Positions 17,671 through 26,389 are shown, numbered from the stretch's first letter. The stretch: 64,000 nt of DNA from Sinosporangium siamense (GCF_016863435.1 NZ_BOOW01000012.1:124001-188000), one strand, 5' to 3'. Notes: generated from the sequence alone by a model not told the origin. Numbers and translations are program-made.

Positions 17671-19048
17671 GGATGTTCTTCGGATCCAGCAGGCTCTTGA
17701 TCGCCTGCTGGATCCGGAGCGCCGCGGGGTCGAGCTCGCGGCGCAGCCACTCGCGCTTGAGGATGCCGACGCCGTGCTCCCCGGTGATCGTGCCGCCGAG
17801 CTCCAGTCCGGCCGCCATGATCGCGTCGTAGGCCTGCTCGGCCCGCTGGAACGCATCCGGATCGGACTGGTCGAACACGACGGTCGGGTGGAGGTTGCCG
17901 TCGCCCGCGTGGCCCACGGTCGAGATGTAGAGGTCGTGTTTCTCGGCGATGGCGGCGATCTGGTCGATGAACTCCGCCAGCCTGGTGCGCGGCACCGCCA
18001 CATCCTCGATGAACGCCGTAGGCCGGCCCGGCTGCGTGGCCGCGTGGCGCTGCAGCGCGGGCAGGACCAGCCGCCGCGCGTCGAGCACCTGCTTGGACTG
18101 CTCCTGGTCGGCGGCCACGGCCATGTTGAGGGCTCCTGCCGTACGGCACAGCTCGGCGATGGCCGAGAGCTCCGCGGAGGGGTCGTCGCCGTCGCACTCG
18201 ACGATGAGCGTCGCGGAGGCGTCGGGAGTCAGCATCGGGTGCCCGAGGGCGGCCACCGCGGCTGTGGTCACCTGGTCCATGAGTTCCAGCGCGGAGGGCA
18301 CATGCCCCGCCGCGATGATGGCCGCGACCGCCTCGCCCGCCGCCGTCGCGGACGGAAACTGCGCCAGCATGGCCAGCGAGGGCGGCTGAGCCGGCCGCAG
18401 GGAGAGGGTGGCCTCGACGATGACGCCGAGTGTGCCCTCCGAGCCCACGAAGAGCTTGGTCAGGTCGTAGCCCGCGACGCCCTTGACGGTGCGCCGCCCC
18501 ATCCGGACGAGCTCGCCGTCGGCGGTCACCACGCTCAGCCCGAGCACGTAGTCCGCCGTGACGCCGTATTTCACGCAGCACAACCCGCCCGCGCCCACCG
18601 CGATGTTGCCGCCGATGGTGCAGTCGTTCCACGAGGCCGGGTCGGGCGGGAAGAACAGCCCGTGCCCGGCCACCGCGTCGGACAGGGCGCGGTTTGTGAC
18701 GCCGGGTTCGCAGCGCACGAGCCGGTTGCCAGGGTCGATCTCCAGGATCCGGTTCATGCGCAGCAGCGACAGCACGATGCAGCCCTCGTCGGCGTTGGCC
18801 GCGCCGGCCAGGCCCGTGCGGGCGCCCTGCGGCACGACGGGCACGCCGTAGGAGTGGGCGACGCGCAGCACGTGCTGCACCTGCTCGACGGTCTCGGGCG
18901 TGACCACGACGGCGGGCACGCCCGCGGGGCTGAAGGGGGCCGAGTCGCGCGAGTGCCGCTCGCGGGTCTCCGGGTCCTCGTGGAGGCAGCCGGAGGACAG
19001 GCCGGCGCGCAGCGCGGGCAGCCAGGTGAGGTCCAGGGAAGTGGTCAC
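17645..19048 (-). CDS. FAD-linked 2-hydroxyacid oxidase/dehydrogenase, GlcD family
   Basis: A 467-residue FAD-binding type 4 (vanillyl-alcohol-oxidase fold) protein. The FAD-binding half includes VVVTPETVEQVQHVLRVA, PVVPQGARTGLAG and TIGGNIAVGAGG. The C-terminal substrate domain has VGHAGDGNLHP, TGEHGVGILKREWL and a final DPKNILNPGKVLY, all typical of D-lactate/glycolate dehydrogenases of the GlcD family. The GTG start at 19048 overlaps the stop of the upstream decarboxylase gene by 4 nt (GTGA), so the two are translationally coupled. By context it may oxidise an aromatic 2-hydroxyacid such as mandelate; that substrate is inferred. Confidence 0.92.
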   Translation of the reverse strand: MTTSLDLTWLPALRAGLSSGCLHEDPETRERHSRDSAPFSPAGVPAVVVTPETVEQVQHVLRVAHSYGVPVVPQGARTGLAGAANADEGCIVLSLLRMNRILEIDPGNRLVRCEPGVTNRALSDAVAGHGLFFPPDPASWNDCTIGGNIAVGAGGLCCVKYGVTADYVLGLSVVTADGELVRMGRRTVKGVAGYDLTKLFVGSEGTLGVIVEATLSLRPAQPPSLAMLAQFPSATAAGEAVAAIIAAGHVPSALELMDQVTTAAVAALGHPMLTPDASATLIVECDGDDPSAELSAIAELCRTAGALNMAVAADQEQSKQVLDARRLVLPALQRHAATQPGRPTAFIEDVAVPRTRLAEFIDQIAAIAEKHDLYISTVGHAGDGNLHPTVVFDQSDPDAFQRAEQAYDAIMAAGLELGGTITGEHGVGILKREWLRRELDPAALRIQQAIKSLLDPKNILNPGKVLY

Positions 19049-20652
19049 GGGTTCAAGTCCTCGACGGTAGAGGTGATCGGGACCTCGATCAGCGTCGGTC
19101 CCCTGCCTGCCACGGCGGCCGAGACCGCCGCCGCCAACTCCTCGCGGGAGTCGGCCTGATAGGTCGCCAGGCCGTAGCCTTGGGCGATCGAACGGATGCC
19201 GATGCCGGGAAGGTCCAGGCCCGGCACACCGGAGACCTTTTCCAGCTGGCTGAACCACTTGAGGATCGAGTATTCCCTGTTGGTGAGCACCACGATCGTC
19301 AGCGGCACGCCGTAGGCCGCCGCCGTCCACATGGCGGGCAGCGCATAGTGCATCGAGCCGTCGCCCATGACCGCGACCACCGGCCGTCCAGGGTCGGCCA
19401 TCTTGGCCCCGACCGCCGCCGGCAGTCCGAAGCCGAGACCGCCGCCCGTCGTGAACAGATAGGCGCCCTCGGCGCCGATGCGCACGCGGTCCTGGAACAT
19501 CAGGGTGTTCGACGGCGACTCGTTGACCCAGATCGTGTCCGCGGGCGCGGCGTCCGCCAGCGCGGCGAAGACGCTGACGGGGGACATCCTGCCGTTCTCC
19601 ACGGCGAAGTCCGGCTCAGGCTGCGGCCTGCCCCGCGGCGGCACCTTGCGGCCCGAGGGCGTGACGTGCTCGGTGAGCATTTCGAGCGCCGCCCGCGTGT
19701 CGCCCACGATGGCGTCCCCGACGGGGGCCTTGGCGGCCTCCTCCGGGTCTGAGGTGATGTGGGTGAGGGTGGCGCCCTCGGGGAGATAGGCGCCGGGCAA
19801 GTAGGGGTAGTAGCGGAAGACCGGCGCCCCGATCACCACGATGAGGTCGTGACCGCCGAGTGCCGCCGACAGCAGGGCGATGGCCGGCGGGAGGAAACCC
19901 TGGAAGTGGGGGTGGTTCTGCGGGAAGCAGAGCCGTCCTTCGAGGGGCGCGGCCCACACCGGGAGCCCCGCGCGCTCCGACAGGGCGACGGCGATCTCCA
20001 GCGATCCGGTCGCCGAGACATCCCCGCCGAGCACGAGCACCGGGTTGACCGCCGACGACAGGCGCCGGGCGAGGTCCTGGATCGCGCCGGGGAGCGGGGC
20101 GGTGCGTGAGAGCACCTTGCGTGTGCTCACGGCGAGCGCCTCGGACTCGTCCACCTCGGCGTCGAAGTCGTCCATCGGCAGCGATACGAAGACCGGGCCG
20201 GTGGGCGGCGTGCTCGCGATGTGGAAGGCGCGGGCGAGCGCGGCCGGCACATCCTGCGCCCTGGGGGGCTCGTAGGACCACTTGACCGCGGGTTTCGGCA
20301 GCGTGGTGGCGTCGTTGTTGGTGAGCAGCGCCTCCAGGGTCATCATCGCCCGCACCTGCTGGCCGGCGGTCACGACCATGGGGGTGCGGTTGGCCGCCGC
20401 GTTGACGACGGCGCCCATGGCGTTGCCGAGCCCGGCGGAGGTGTGCAGGTTGACGACCGCGGTGGTGCCGGAGATCTGGGCGTATCCGTCGGCCATGCCG
20501 ACCACCACGGCCTCCTGCAGGCCGAGGACGTAGCGGAAGTCGGCCGGGAACTCGTTCAGCATGGGCAACTCGGTGGACCCGGGATTGCCGAAGATCGTGT
20601 TGACGCCGTGGGATCTGAACAGATCGAACACGGCCGTGCGGACGATGCTCAC
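19045..20652 (-). CDS. mdlC: thiamine-diphosphate enzyme, benzoylformate decarboxylase-like
   Basis: A 535-residue ThDP-dependent decarboxylase. It aligns well with Pseudomonas putida benzoylformate decarboxylase: Ser26 in NPGSTELP, Glu47 in LQEAVVVGMADGYAQ and His70 in NLHTSAGLGNAMG fall at the same numbers. The ThDP motif starts GDGSMHYALPAMWTAA. The second catalytic His (281 in the Pseudomonas enzyme, FRYHQY) is Tyr282 here (FRYYPY). GTG 20652 has GAGGAGGAG 8 nt upstream. The family turns benzoylformate into benzaldehyde and CO2. It is coupled to the FAD oxidase, giving a hydroxyacid to ketoacid to aldehyde route by inference. Confidence 0.88.
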   Translation of the reverse strand: MSIVRTAVFDLFRSHGVNTIFGNPGSTELPMLNEFPADFRYVLGLQEAVVVGMADGYAQISGTTAVVNLHTSAGLGNAMGAVVNAAANRTPMVVTAGQQVRAMMTLEALLTNNDATTLPKPAVKWSYEPPRAQDVPAALARAFHIASTPPTGPVFVSLPMDDFDAEVDESEALAVSTRKVLSRTAPLPGAIQDLARRLSSAVNPVLVLGGDVSATGSLEIAVALSERAGLPVWAAPLEGRLCFPQNHPHFQGFLPPAIALLSAALGGHDLIVVIGAPVFRYYPYLPGAYLPEGATLTHITSDPEEAAKAPVGDAIVGDTRAALEMLTEHVTPSGRKVPPRGRPQPEPDFAVENGRMSPVSVFAALADAAPADTIWVNESPSNTLMFQDRVRIGAEGAYLFTTGGGLGFGLPAAVGAKMADPGRPVVAVMGDGSMHYALPAMWTAAAYGVPLTIVVLTNREYSILKWFSQLEKVSGVPGLDLPGIGIRSIAQGYGLATYQADSREELAAAVSAAVAGRGPTLIEVPITSTVEDLNP

Positions 20653-20771
20653 AGAATGTGCTCCTCCTCGCGTGATCCATCCCCGACGGGCAAGGAATGT
20701 AACGTTGAGTCTGTACATTGTCACGCTACGTGATGTTCGATGGGGAAGATACTCCGAGCGAGGGAAGCGAC

Positions 20772-22625
20772 ATGGTGCTTGAGCGACCTACCGAGAGTGA
20801 TGTTCCCGATGAGAGGCCGGAATCAGGTCCATCCTCTGAGCAGCGGAGGACCGATCGGAAAACCGGACAAACTATCGGTGAGAGGCCGATCGAGGGGGAC
20901 AAGGAGAAACCCTGGCACAAGCGGCCCCTCCCGATGGCCGTCCTCGGGCTCGCCCGCATGCGCGAGGAACTCCGCAGGCACAACCTCCACGACACCTACG
21001 GCGCCGGTGGCGAGCGCTCCCGCACCCCCACCCCCGACATCCCCTCCCACCGCACCTACGACGGCTCCGGTTACGACCCCGACGACATCGACATGGGCCG
21101 CGCCGGCACCCGCTTCGACCGCAACGCCCCGCTGGCCATGACCTTCCCCGAGCCGATGGACCGGCTCATGTCCCCCAACCCCCGCATGGTGGCCGACCGG
21201 CTTCTGACCAGGACCGACTTCATCCCCGCCCGTTCGCTCAACATGCTCGCCGCGGCCTGGATCCAGTTTCAGAACCACGACTGGTTCAGCCACGGAGACA
21301 ACCATGAGGCCGCCCCGCTGGAGGTCGAGCTGGACGGCGGCGACCCGTGGTACGAACGGCCGATGCGCATCCGGCGCACCCGTCCCGACCCCGTCGCCCA
21401 CACAGGCGGCGACCGCCCGCCGACCTACGAGAACACCGTCACCCACTGGTGGGACGGCTCCCAGGTCTACGGCAGCTCCGAGGAGCGCTGCCGCAGGCTG
21501 CGCTCGGGCGAGGACGGCAAGCTCGCGATGGCCGGCGACCGCCTCCCCGACGAGGACAACCCCGGCCTGACCGGCATCGACCTCACCGGCTTCAGCGACA
21601 ACTACTGGTCCGGCCTGTCGATGATGCACACGCTGTTCGCCCGCGAGCACAACACCATCTGCGACATGCTGCGCTCCGCCTACCCCTCGTGGCGGGACGA
21701 ACGGCTCTTCCAGACCGCGAGACTCATCAACACCGCGGTCATGGCCAAGATCCACACCGTCGAATGGACTCCCGGCATCCTCGCCACCCGTGCGCTGCGC
21801 GTCGGCATGAACATCAACTGGTCCGGCCTGGCCGGCGCCAAGTGGCGCCGCCGCCGCGGCAGGCTCGGCCGGAGCGACGTGGTCTCCGGCATCCTCGGCT
21901 CGAACGTCGACCACCACGGTGCTCCGTACTCGACCACCGAGGAGTTCGTGACCTGCTACCGCCTCCACCCCCTGATCCGCGACGACTACCCGATCCGGTC
22001 GCACCTCCGGGGGCAGCTCGTGGAGACCATCGGCTTCATGCCGATGCAGGGCCGCGAGACGCGCGAGGCGGTCGACAAGTACGGCATGGCCGACCTGTTC
22101 TACAGCTTCGGTGTGATGCACCCCGGCGCGATCACCCTGCACAACCACCCGGCGGTCCTGCGCGACCTCGTGCGCGTCAACGGCGAGCACATCGACCTCG
22201 GCACCGTCGACCTCGTGCGCGACCGCGAGCGCGGCGTGCCGCGCTACAACGGCTTCCGCCGCATGCTCGGCAAACGCCCGGTCGAGAGCTTCGACGAGCT
22301 GGAGTCGGGCGACCTGCTGCGCGAGGTCTACGACGGCGACGTCGACCGCGTCGACACGATGATCGGGATGTACGCCGAGACGCCGCCCGAGGGCTTCGGC
22401 TTCTCCGAGACGGCGTTCCGCATCTTCGTGCTGATGGCCTCCCGCCGCCTCAAGAGCGACCCGTTCTTCACCGAGCTCTACACCCCCGCGGTCTACACCC
22501 CCGAGGGGCTGGCCTGGATCGACGACACCGGCATGGTGGACGTCCTGCTGCGCCACCATCCCGAACTCGCCCCCGCCCTGGCGGGCGTCCCCAACGCCTT
22601 CGCCCCGTGGCGGAGGCTCTCATGA
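20772..22625 (+). CDS. haem peroxidase of the alpha-dioxygenase/cyclooxygenase type
   Basis: A 617-residue member of the animal haem peroxidase superfamily, closest in motifs to plant fatty-acid alpha-dioxygenases. The distal site is WIQFQNHDWFSHG (His169). The proximal site EEFVTCYRLHPLI has His399 and Tyr396, the position of the radical-forming Tyr in cyclooxygenases. RDRERGVPRYNGFRR and PEGFGFSETAFRIFVLMASRRL also match the plant enzymes, which add O2 to the alpha-carbon of fatty acids. ATG 20772 has GAGGGAAG upstream; the frame extends to TTG 20718 without a ribosome site. There is no signal peptide. It heads an operon with a small protein and a lipase-like fusion, and diverges from mdlC. 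Confidence 0.88.
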   Translation: MVLERPTESDVPDERPESGPSSEQRRTDRKTGQTIGERPIEGDKEKPWHKRPLPMAVLGLARMREELRRHNLHDTYGAGGERSRTPTPDIPSHRTYDGSGYDPDDIDMGRAGTRFDRNAPLAMTFPEPMDRLMSPNPRMVADRLLTRTDFIPARSLNMLAAAWIQFQNHDWFSHGDNHEAAPLEVELDGGDPWYERPMRIRRTRPDPVAHTGGDRPPTYENTVTHWWDGSQVYGSSEERCRRLRSGEDGKLAMAGDRLPDEDNPGLTGIDLTGFSDNYWSGLSMMHTLFAREHNTICDMLRSAYPSWRDERLFQTARLINTAVMAKIHTVEWTPGILATRALRVGMNINWSGLAGAKWRRRRGRLGRSDVVSGILGSNVDHHGAPYSTTEEFVTCYRLHPLIRDDYPIRSHLRGQLVETIGFMPMQGRETREAVDKYGMADLFYSFGVMHPGAITLHNHPAVLRDLVRVNGEHIDLGTVDLVRDRERGVPRYNGFRRMLGKRPVESFDELESGDLLREVYDGDVDRVDTMIGMYAETPPEGFGFSETAFRIFVLMASRRLKSDPFFTELYTPAVYTPEGLAWIDDTGMVDVLLRHHPELAPALAGVPNAFAPWRRLS

Positions 22626-22661
22626 CCTCCACGACACCTGTGAAGGGGCGGTGACCGGGCC

Positions 22662-22919
22662 ATGGCGGCCGAACCCGTGCGCGTCTCCATGCTCGCGCAA
22701 AACACCCGGGCCGACGCCCGGCTCATGACCGAACAGGCCCTGCGGCTGCGCGACGCCGCCGCGAGGATGCGCGGCAACCCGATGGTGCCCGACTGGTTCG
22801 AGCACACCGTGCGCGAGCAGATCACCCGCTGCATGATCGCCGCCGCCGAGCTCGAGGTCGCCGCCCAGCGGATGGAAGAACACGCCGGCGATCTGCTGGG
22901 ACGGGGGAGAAGACAGTGA
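22662..22919 (+). CDS. small helical protein of unknown function
   Basis: An 85-residue protein of two predicted amphipathic helices around a central MVPDWFEHTVREQI. I do not recognise a family. It starts 36 nt after the haem peroxidase gene and its TGA overlaps the GTG of the next gene by 4 nt, so it is clearly part of that operon. Length and helical hairpin shape recall WXG100-like proteins, but the WXG motif is absent. It could be a partner or chaperone of the neighbouring enzymes; this is a guess from context. Confidence 0.75.
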   Translation: MAAEPVRVSMLAQNTRADARLMTEQALRLRDAAARMRGNPMVPDWFEHTVREQITRCMIAAAELEVAAQRMEEHAGDLLGRGRRQ

Positions 22920-25213
22920 GCGTCGACGACAGGACATCTCCCCGGGCCCGCATAGGCAAGACCGGCTCGCTCCCGGACGCCCAGGCAGACGTTCCCGGGC
23001 CGCCGGCGCCGGGCGGCGGGCAGGAGCCGCACCACGCCGACGCCAATCTCGTGGAGGCCGGCGAGAGCGGGACCTACATCGGCGATCTGGAGACCGTCGG
23101 CGCCGTCGCGGCCGAGATCGCCAAGGCGGCCGACGAGATCAGGGGGGTCGCCACCCGGCTGACGGCCACGATCGCGCGGTTCGGGCTAGCCACCGCCTCC
23201 ATGAGGTCCGCGAGGTCGGGACTCGCCGCGCAGCGGGCGCTGCTGCGGGCCGCCGTGTCCGGCCGCGGACTCGGGCACGCCTTCACCGGGGGCAAGATCG
23301 GCGCGTCGGCCGGGAGGGTCGGCGGCTGGGTCGGCCGGGAGAGCCTCGCCGTCATGGTGGCCGTCACCTCGCTGCGGCTGCGCATCGCCGCGGTCGCCAA
23401 GGCGCACCCTGAGTGCCACACCGACCCCGCGGTGCGCCGGCTGATCGACGCGGTCAGCAACGACAGGTCGATCGAGGCCATGCGCGCCCTGCGGCGCCTG
23501 ATCAAGGACCGGGGCGTGCAGGACGCCCTGACCCGCATCGCCCCGATCTACATCGAGCTGCTCGCGATCAACGCGCTGCTCGACGAGAACCCCTCCAACG
23601 ACGAGTCGGGCTGGTCCATCGCCGCGGGCAGGCCCATCACCTCCGAGCCGCTGCTCGGCGTCTCGGTCAACGCCGTCTGCCGGTGGGACGTCGGCGACGG
23701 CTCGGCGCAGCGCGTCGATCTGACCCCGGCCGAGCTGGGCAAGCTCAGCCACGAGGGCACGGTCAACGGCTTCCTGCGCAACATCGCGGTGGTCGGCAAC
23801 ACCGGCCGCATCTACATGCAGGAGTTCGAAGGGCCGGACGGCGTCAACCGCTATGTCGCCCTCATCCCCGGCATGCAGTGCGGCATGCCGCGCAACGACT
23901 CCCCGCAGGACCTCGTGGGAGCCTGGCGCAACACCCTGATGAACGAGTCGCCCTACACCCGGGCCGTCGCCAAGGCCATCGAGGACTTCGGGGTGCCGGA
24001 CGGGGCGGAGATCGCCGTGGTCGGGCACAGCGAGGGCGGCGCGGCGGCGATGAACCTCGCCCAGGATCCCGCCTTCCACGAGCGCTTCACGCTCACGCAC
24101 GCGATCGCGATCGGATCCCCGGTCGACTTCAAGAAACCGCCGTCACACGTCTTCGTCGCCACGATCACCAACCAGCACGACATCATCCCCAGCCTGGACG
24201 GGCAGGGGCCGGGCTCGCCGTTCCACTTCCATCCCGACTGGTACGTCGTGGACTACACGGACACCACCCACGAGTTTCCCGTGTGCCACGGCGCCTGGCA
24301 CTATCTCGACAACCTCGAATACGACCTGCACGAGGCCCGCGACCACATCAACGCCGCCCTCGCGGCCTACCAGGGCACGGTGGTGCGCGGCCAGGCCTAC
24401 CGCGTGTTCGACGAGGTGCGGTCCCCGGAGGGCTTCCCGTTCCTGCACGTCGCCACCTCGCCCACCGAGACCGCCGAGGGCTCGGTGGACATGCCGGTGC
24501 GCTGCTCGGACGGCACCGCCGTCACGGCCTTCTTCCACGCCGACGCCCGGGTGGCGCGCGAGCTGCTCACCGGCACCGGGCTGCGGCCCGCGCTGATCGG
24601 CGGGGGCGCGGTCGTCGTCGTGTTGCCCCGCGCCTACCGGCAGAGCTCCGTCGGCGCCTTCCAGGAGACGGCGGTCGCGATCGTCGTGCACGATCCGTGG
24701 CGGCCCCGGCCGCTGCTCGTCTGGACCGAACTGCTCCGGCGGGCCGACCGGCGCAGGTCGGGGCTGCGGGTGCTCGATCTGGCGATGGACAATCCCGTCG
24801 CCCCCGGCCTCGCGTATGAGATCTGGGGTTATCCGGCCTTCCCCTCGCAGGTCACGGTGGAGACGGGCGGGAGCGGGTTCACCGGGCGCACGATCGCGGT
24901 GAGCGTGCGCGACGGCGGGCGGCCCGTCATGGAGCTCTCCGGCCGGCTCGGGCCGTGGCTGCCGTTCCCCGAGCTCGACGTGGTCACCTACTCGACCAGG
25001 GGCGACACCACACTGCGCTCTCTGGTGGACACCCACGGCATGCTGCGGCTGCACCCCTTCACCGGGGTACGGCTGCGCGCGACCGGCGAGCACCCGATGG
25101 CGGACCGGCTGCGCGCCCTCGGCCTTTCCGGCGCCCGGCCGTTCCTGGTGCTGTCCACCGACCGCATGCAGGCCAGGCTCGGCGCGGGGGCTCCGGTCGT
25201 GCTGCCCTCTTGA
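22916..25213 (+). CDS. lipase-like alpha/beta hydrolase fused to an acetoacetate-decarboxylase-like domain
   Basis: A 765-residue protein. Residues 1-190 are Ala-rich and helical, with no signal peptide. The middle (about 230-480) resembles an alpha/beta hydrolase: YVALIPGMQCG, a nucleophile elbow VVGHSEGGAAA (Ser near 371), an acid candidate in TNQHDIIPS and a late His in CHGAWHYLDN. The C-terminal 280 residues, including VDMPVRCSDGTAV, LPRAYRQSSVGAFQETAVAI and YEIWGYPAFPSQV, resemble acetoacetate decarboxylase-fold proteins. The start overlaps the previous stop (GTGA). Beside an alpha-dioxygenase-like enzyme, release of acyl chains from lipid is an attractive role, but it is inferred. Confidence 0.72.
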   Translation: MSVDDRTSPRARIGKTGSLPDAQADVPGPPAPGGGQEPHHADANLVEAGESGTYIGDLETVGAVAAEIAKAADEIRGVATRLTATIARFGLATASMRSARSGLAAQRALLRAAVSGRGLGHAFTGGKIGASAGRVGGWVGRESLAVMVAVTSLRLRIAAVAKAHPECHTDPAVRRLIDAVSNDRSIEAMRALRRLIKDRGVQDALTRIAPIYIELLAINALLDENPSNDESGWSIAAGRPITSEPLLGVSVNAVCRWDVGDGSAQRVDLTPAELGKLSHEGTVNGFLRNIAVVGNTGRIYMQEFEGPDGVNRYVALIPGMQCGMPRNDSPQDLVGAWRNTLMNESPYTRAVAKAIEDFGVPDGAEIAVVGHSEGGAAAMNLAQDPAFHERFTLTHAIAIGSPVDFKKPPSHVFVATITNQHDIIPSLDGQGPGSPFHFHPDWYVVDYTDTTHEFPVCHGAWHYLDNLEYDLHEARDHINAALAAYQGTVVRGQAYRVFDEVRSPEGFPFLHVATSPTETAEGSVDMPVRCSDGTAVTAFFHADARVARELLTGTGLRPALIGGGAVVVVLPRAYRQSSVGAFQETAVAIVVHDPWRPRPLLVWTELLRRADRRRSGLRVLDLAMDNPVAPGLAYEIWGYPAFPSQVTVETGGSGFTGRTIAVSVRDGGRPVMELSGRLGPWLPFPELDVVTYSTRGDTTLRSLVDTHGMLRLHPFTGVRLRATGEHPMADRLRALGLSGARPFLVLSTDRMQARLGAGAPVVLPS

Positions 25214-25282
25214 GCACAACTCGACTCCGGTGGGCGGGGCGTCGGCACACCCCACCCACCGGCCCTGACATCCGGGAGGGCG

Positions 25283-25678
25283 TCAGCCCAGCATCACGCC
25301 GACGAACAACGTGGCGAGCGCGGTCAGGCCGCTGAGCGAGCCCAGCGCCGCCGTCGCCCCCTTGGTCTTGGCCCGGGTGTGCAGGAAAGCCGTGAGACCC
25401 GAGAGCACCACGAAGGCGAGCTTGACGTAGAGGGTCGTACGGTATTCCGGGCCTGTGTCCCCGATCGTGAGGACATTCCAGACACCCGTCAGGGCCAGCA
25501 CCCCGAAGGCCGGCCAGGCCACCCGGTTGAACGCCTGTGCCGCGACCTTCGTCACCCCGTCCCCCGCCCGCCGGAGCGCGGGCACGAGGAACGCCAAGGT
25601 GAACTGCCCGCCGACCCAGACGGCGGCGGCGAGGACGTGGAGGAACACCCGCAGGGTGTCGAGGGATACCGAAAGCAC
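25283..25678 (-). CDS. CopD-family small integral membrane protein
   Basis: A 131-residue membrane protein with four predicted helices: about residues 7-29, 48-71, 82-101 and 110-130. RVFLHVLAAAVWVGGQ in helix 1 and FNRVAWPAFGVLALTGVWNV in helix 2 resemble short CopD-like proteins of actinomycetes, and the His in the first helix is typical. CopD proteins are linked with copper import, but short members have no proven role. It starts with GTG 25678 and has only a weak ribosome site. It converges on the lipase-like gene. Confidence 0.75.
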   Translation of the reverse strand: MLSVSLDTLRVFLHVLAAAVWVGGQFTLAFLVPALRRAGDGVTKVAAQAFNRVAWPAFGVLALTGVWNVLTIGDTGPEYRTTLYVKLAFVVLSGLTAFLHTRAKTKGATAALGSLSGLTALATLFVGVMLG

Positions 25679-25769
25679 CCGAACAACCTATTCACCCCAA
25701 GGCTCGGCCGCCACCGCGGAAGGTCCTTTAGCGAACTTCCGGGCCGGTAGGCACGGGTAAGGTCGGGGC

Positions 25770-26351
25770 ATGACCGCGATCTCCAAGGAGTCCGCCGACG
25801 GGGCCGCCCCTGTCCTGGTGTGGCGCGACCTGCCGACGGCTCCCGCCGTGCGCGGGTCCAAGTCCCTTTTCATGACGGAGGCCGCGGGGCAGGGGCTTTC
25901 TCCGGGGCGCGAGATGCTTTATGTGGGGCCGGAGCCGGCGGGGGAGCGGGTGGCCGAGGCGCTGCGGGTGCCGTCGGGGGCCGAGGTGGTGGCGAGGCGC
26001 AAGGTGATGACGGTGCGAGAGGTGCCGGTGCGCGTGGCGACGAGCTACTTCCGTGCCGACCTGTTCGGCGGCACGCGTCTGGCCGAGCAGGGGTTCGTCA
26101 CCCCGACGCTCCAGTCGGCGATCGCGGAGCTCGGCCATGTCTTCGGGCGGGCCGAGGAGGTGCTTCAGGCCAGGCCGGCTTCGCCGTACGAGGTGTCGGT
26201 GTTGCGGCTGGAACCGGGGGAGTGGGTCGTGTGCATTACCCGGGCGAGCTATTCCGAGGATGATGTGCCCGTCCATGTGCTGGAGACGGTTTGTGCGGCG
26301 TCCCGGCATATGTTCCGCGTCCGGCAAGCCGCAGGTCACGACACGTTTTAG
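25770..26351 (+). CDS. UTRA-domain protein lacking a GntR DNA-binding domain
   Basis: A 193-residue protein. From about residue 45 it matches the UTRA ligand-binding domain of HutC-type GntR regulators: EVVARRKVMTVREVPVRVATSYFRADL, then LAEQGFVTPTLQSAIAELG, EEVLQARPASPYEV and a final strand VPVHVLETVCAA. The winged-helix domain expected in the first 70 residues is missing; only about 40 unrelated residues precede UTRA. It may sense a small molecule and act by protein contacts, or be a remnant. It sits 46 nt before the phosphatase gene on the same strand, but that gene appears to have its own promoter. Confidence 0.82.
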   Translation: MTAISKESADGAAPVLVWRDLPTAPAVRGSKSLFMTEAAGQGLSPGREMLYVGPEPAGERVAEALRVPSGAEVVARRKVMTVREVPVRVATSYFRADLFGGTRLAEQGFVTPTLQSAIAELGHVFGRAEEVLQARPASPYEVSVLRLEPGEWVVCITRASYSEDDVPVHVLETVCAASRHMFRVRQAAGHDTF

Positions 26352-26361
26352 TCGGGGTCAG

Positions 26362-26389
26362 TTGCCGGACATGTCCGTACAGGTAGTCT
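26362..26389 (+). promoter_or_regulatory. putative promoter with palindromic spacer, for the phosphatase gene
   Basis: TTGCCG (26362-26367) and TAGTCT (26384-26389) are 16 nt apart. The start codon at 26398 lies 8 nt after the -10 hexamer, so the transcript would be leaderless or nearly so. A 10-bp palindrome GGACATGTCC (26367-26376) overlaps the -35 end and could be an operator. Confidence 0.4.

Noticed and set aside
17340-19159. Long frames antisense or out of frame with the FAD oxidase
   Set aside because: Composition is typical of shadow frames; the oxidase frame contains the complete FAD-binding and C-terminal motifs.
22622-22654. Ten-codon frame MTSTTPVKGR overlapping the peroxidase stop (ATGA)
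   Set aside because: Too short to judge as a gene; more likely chance within the operon spacer.
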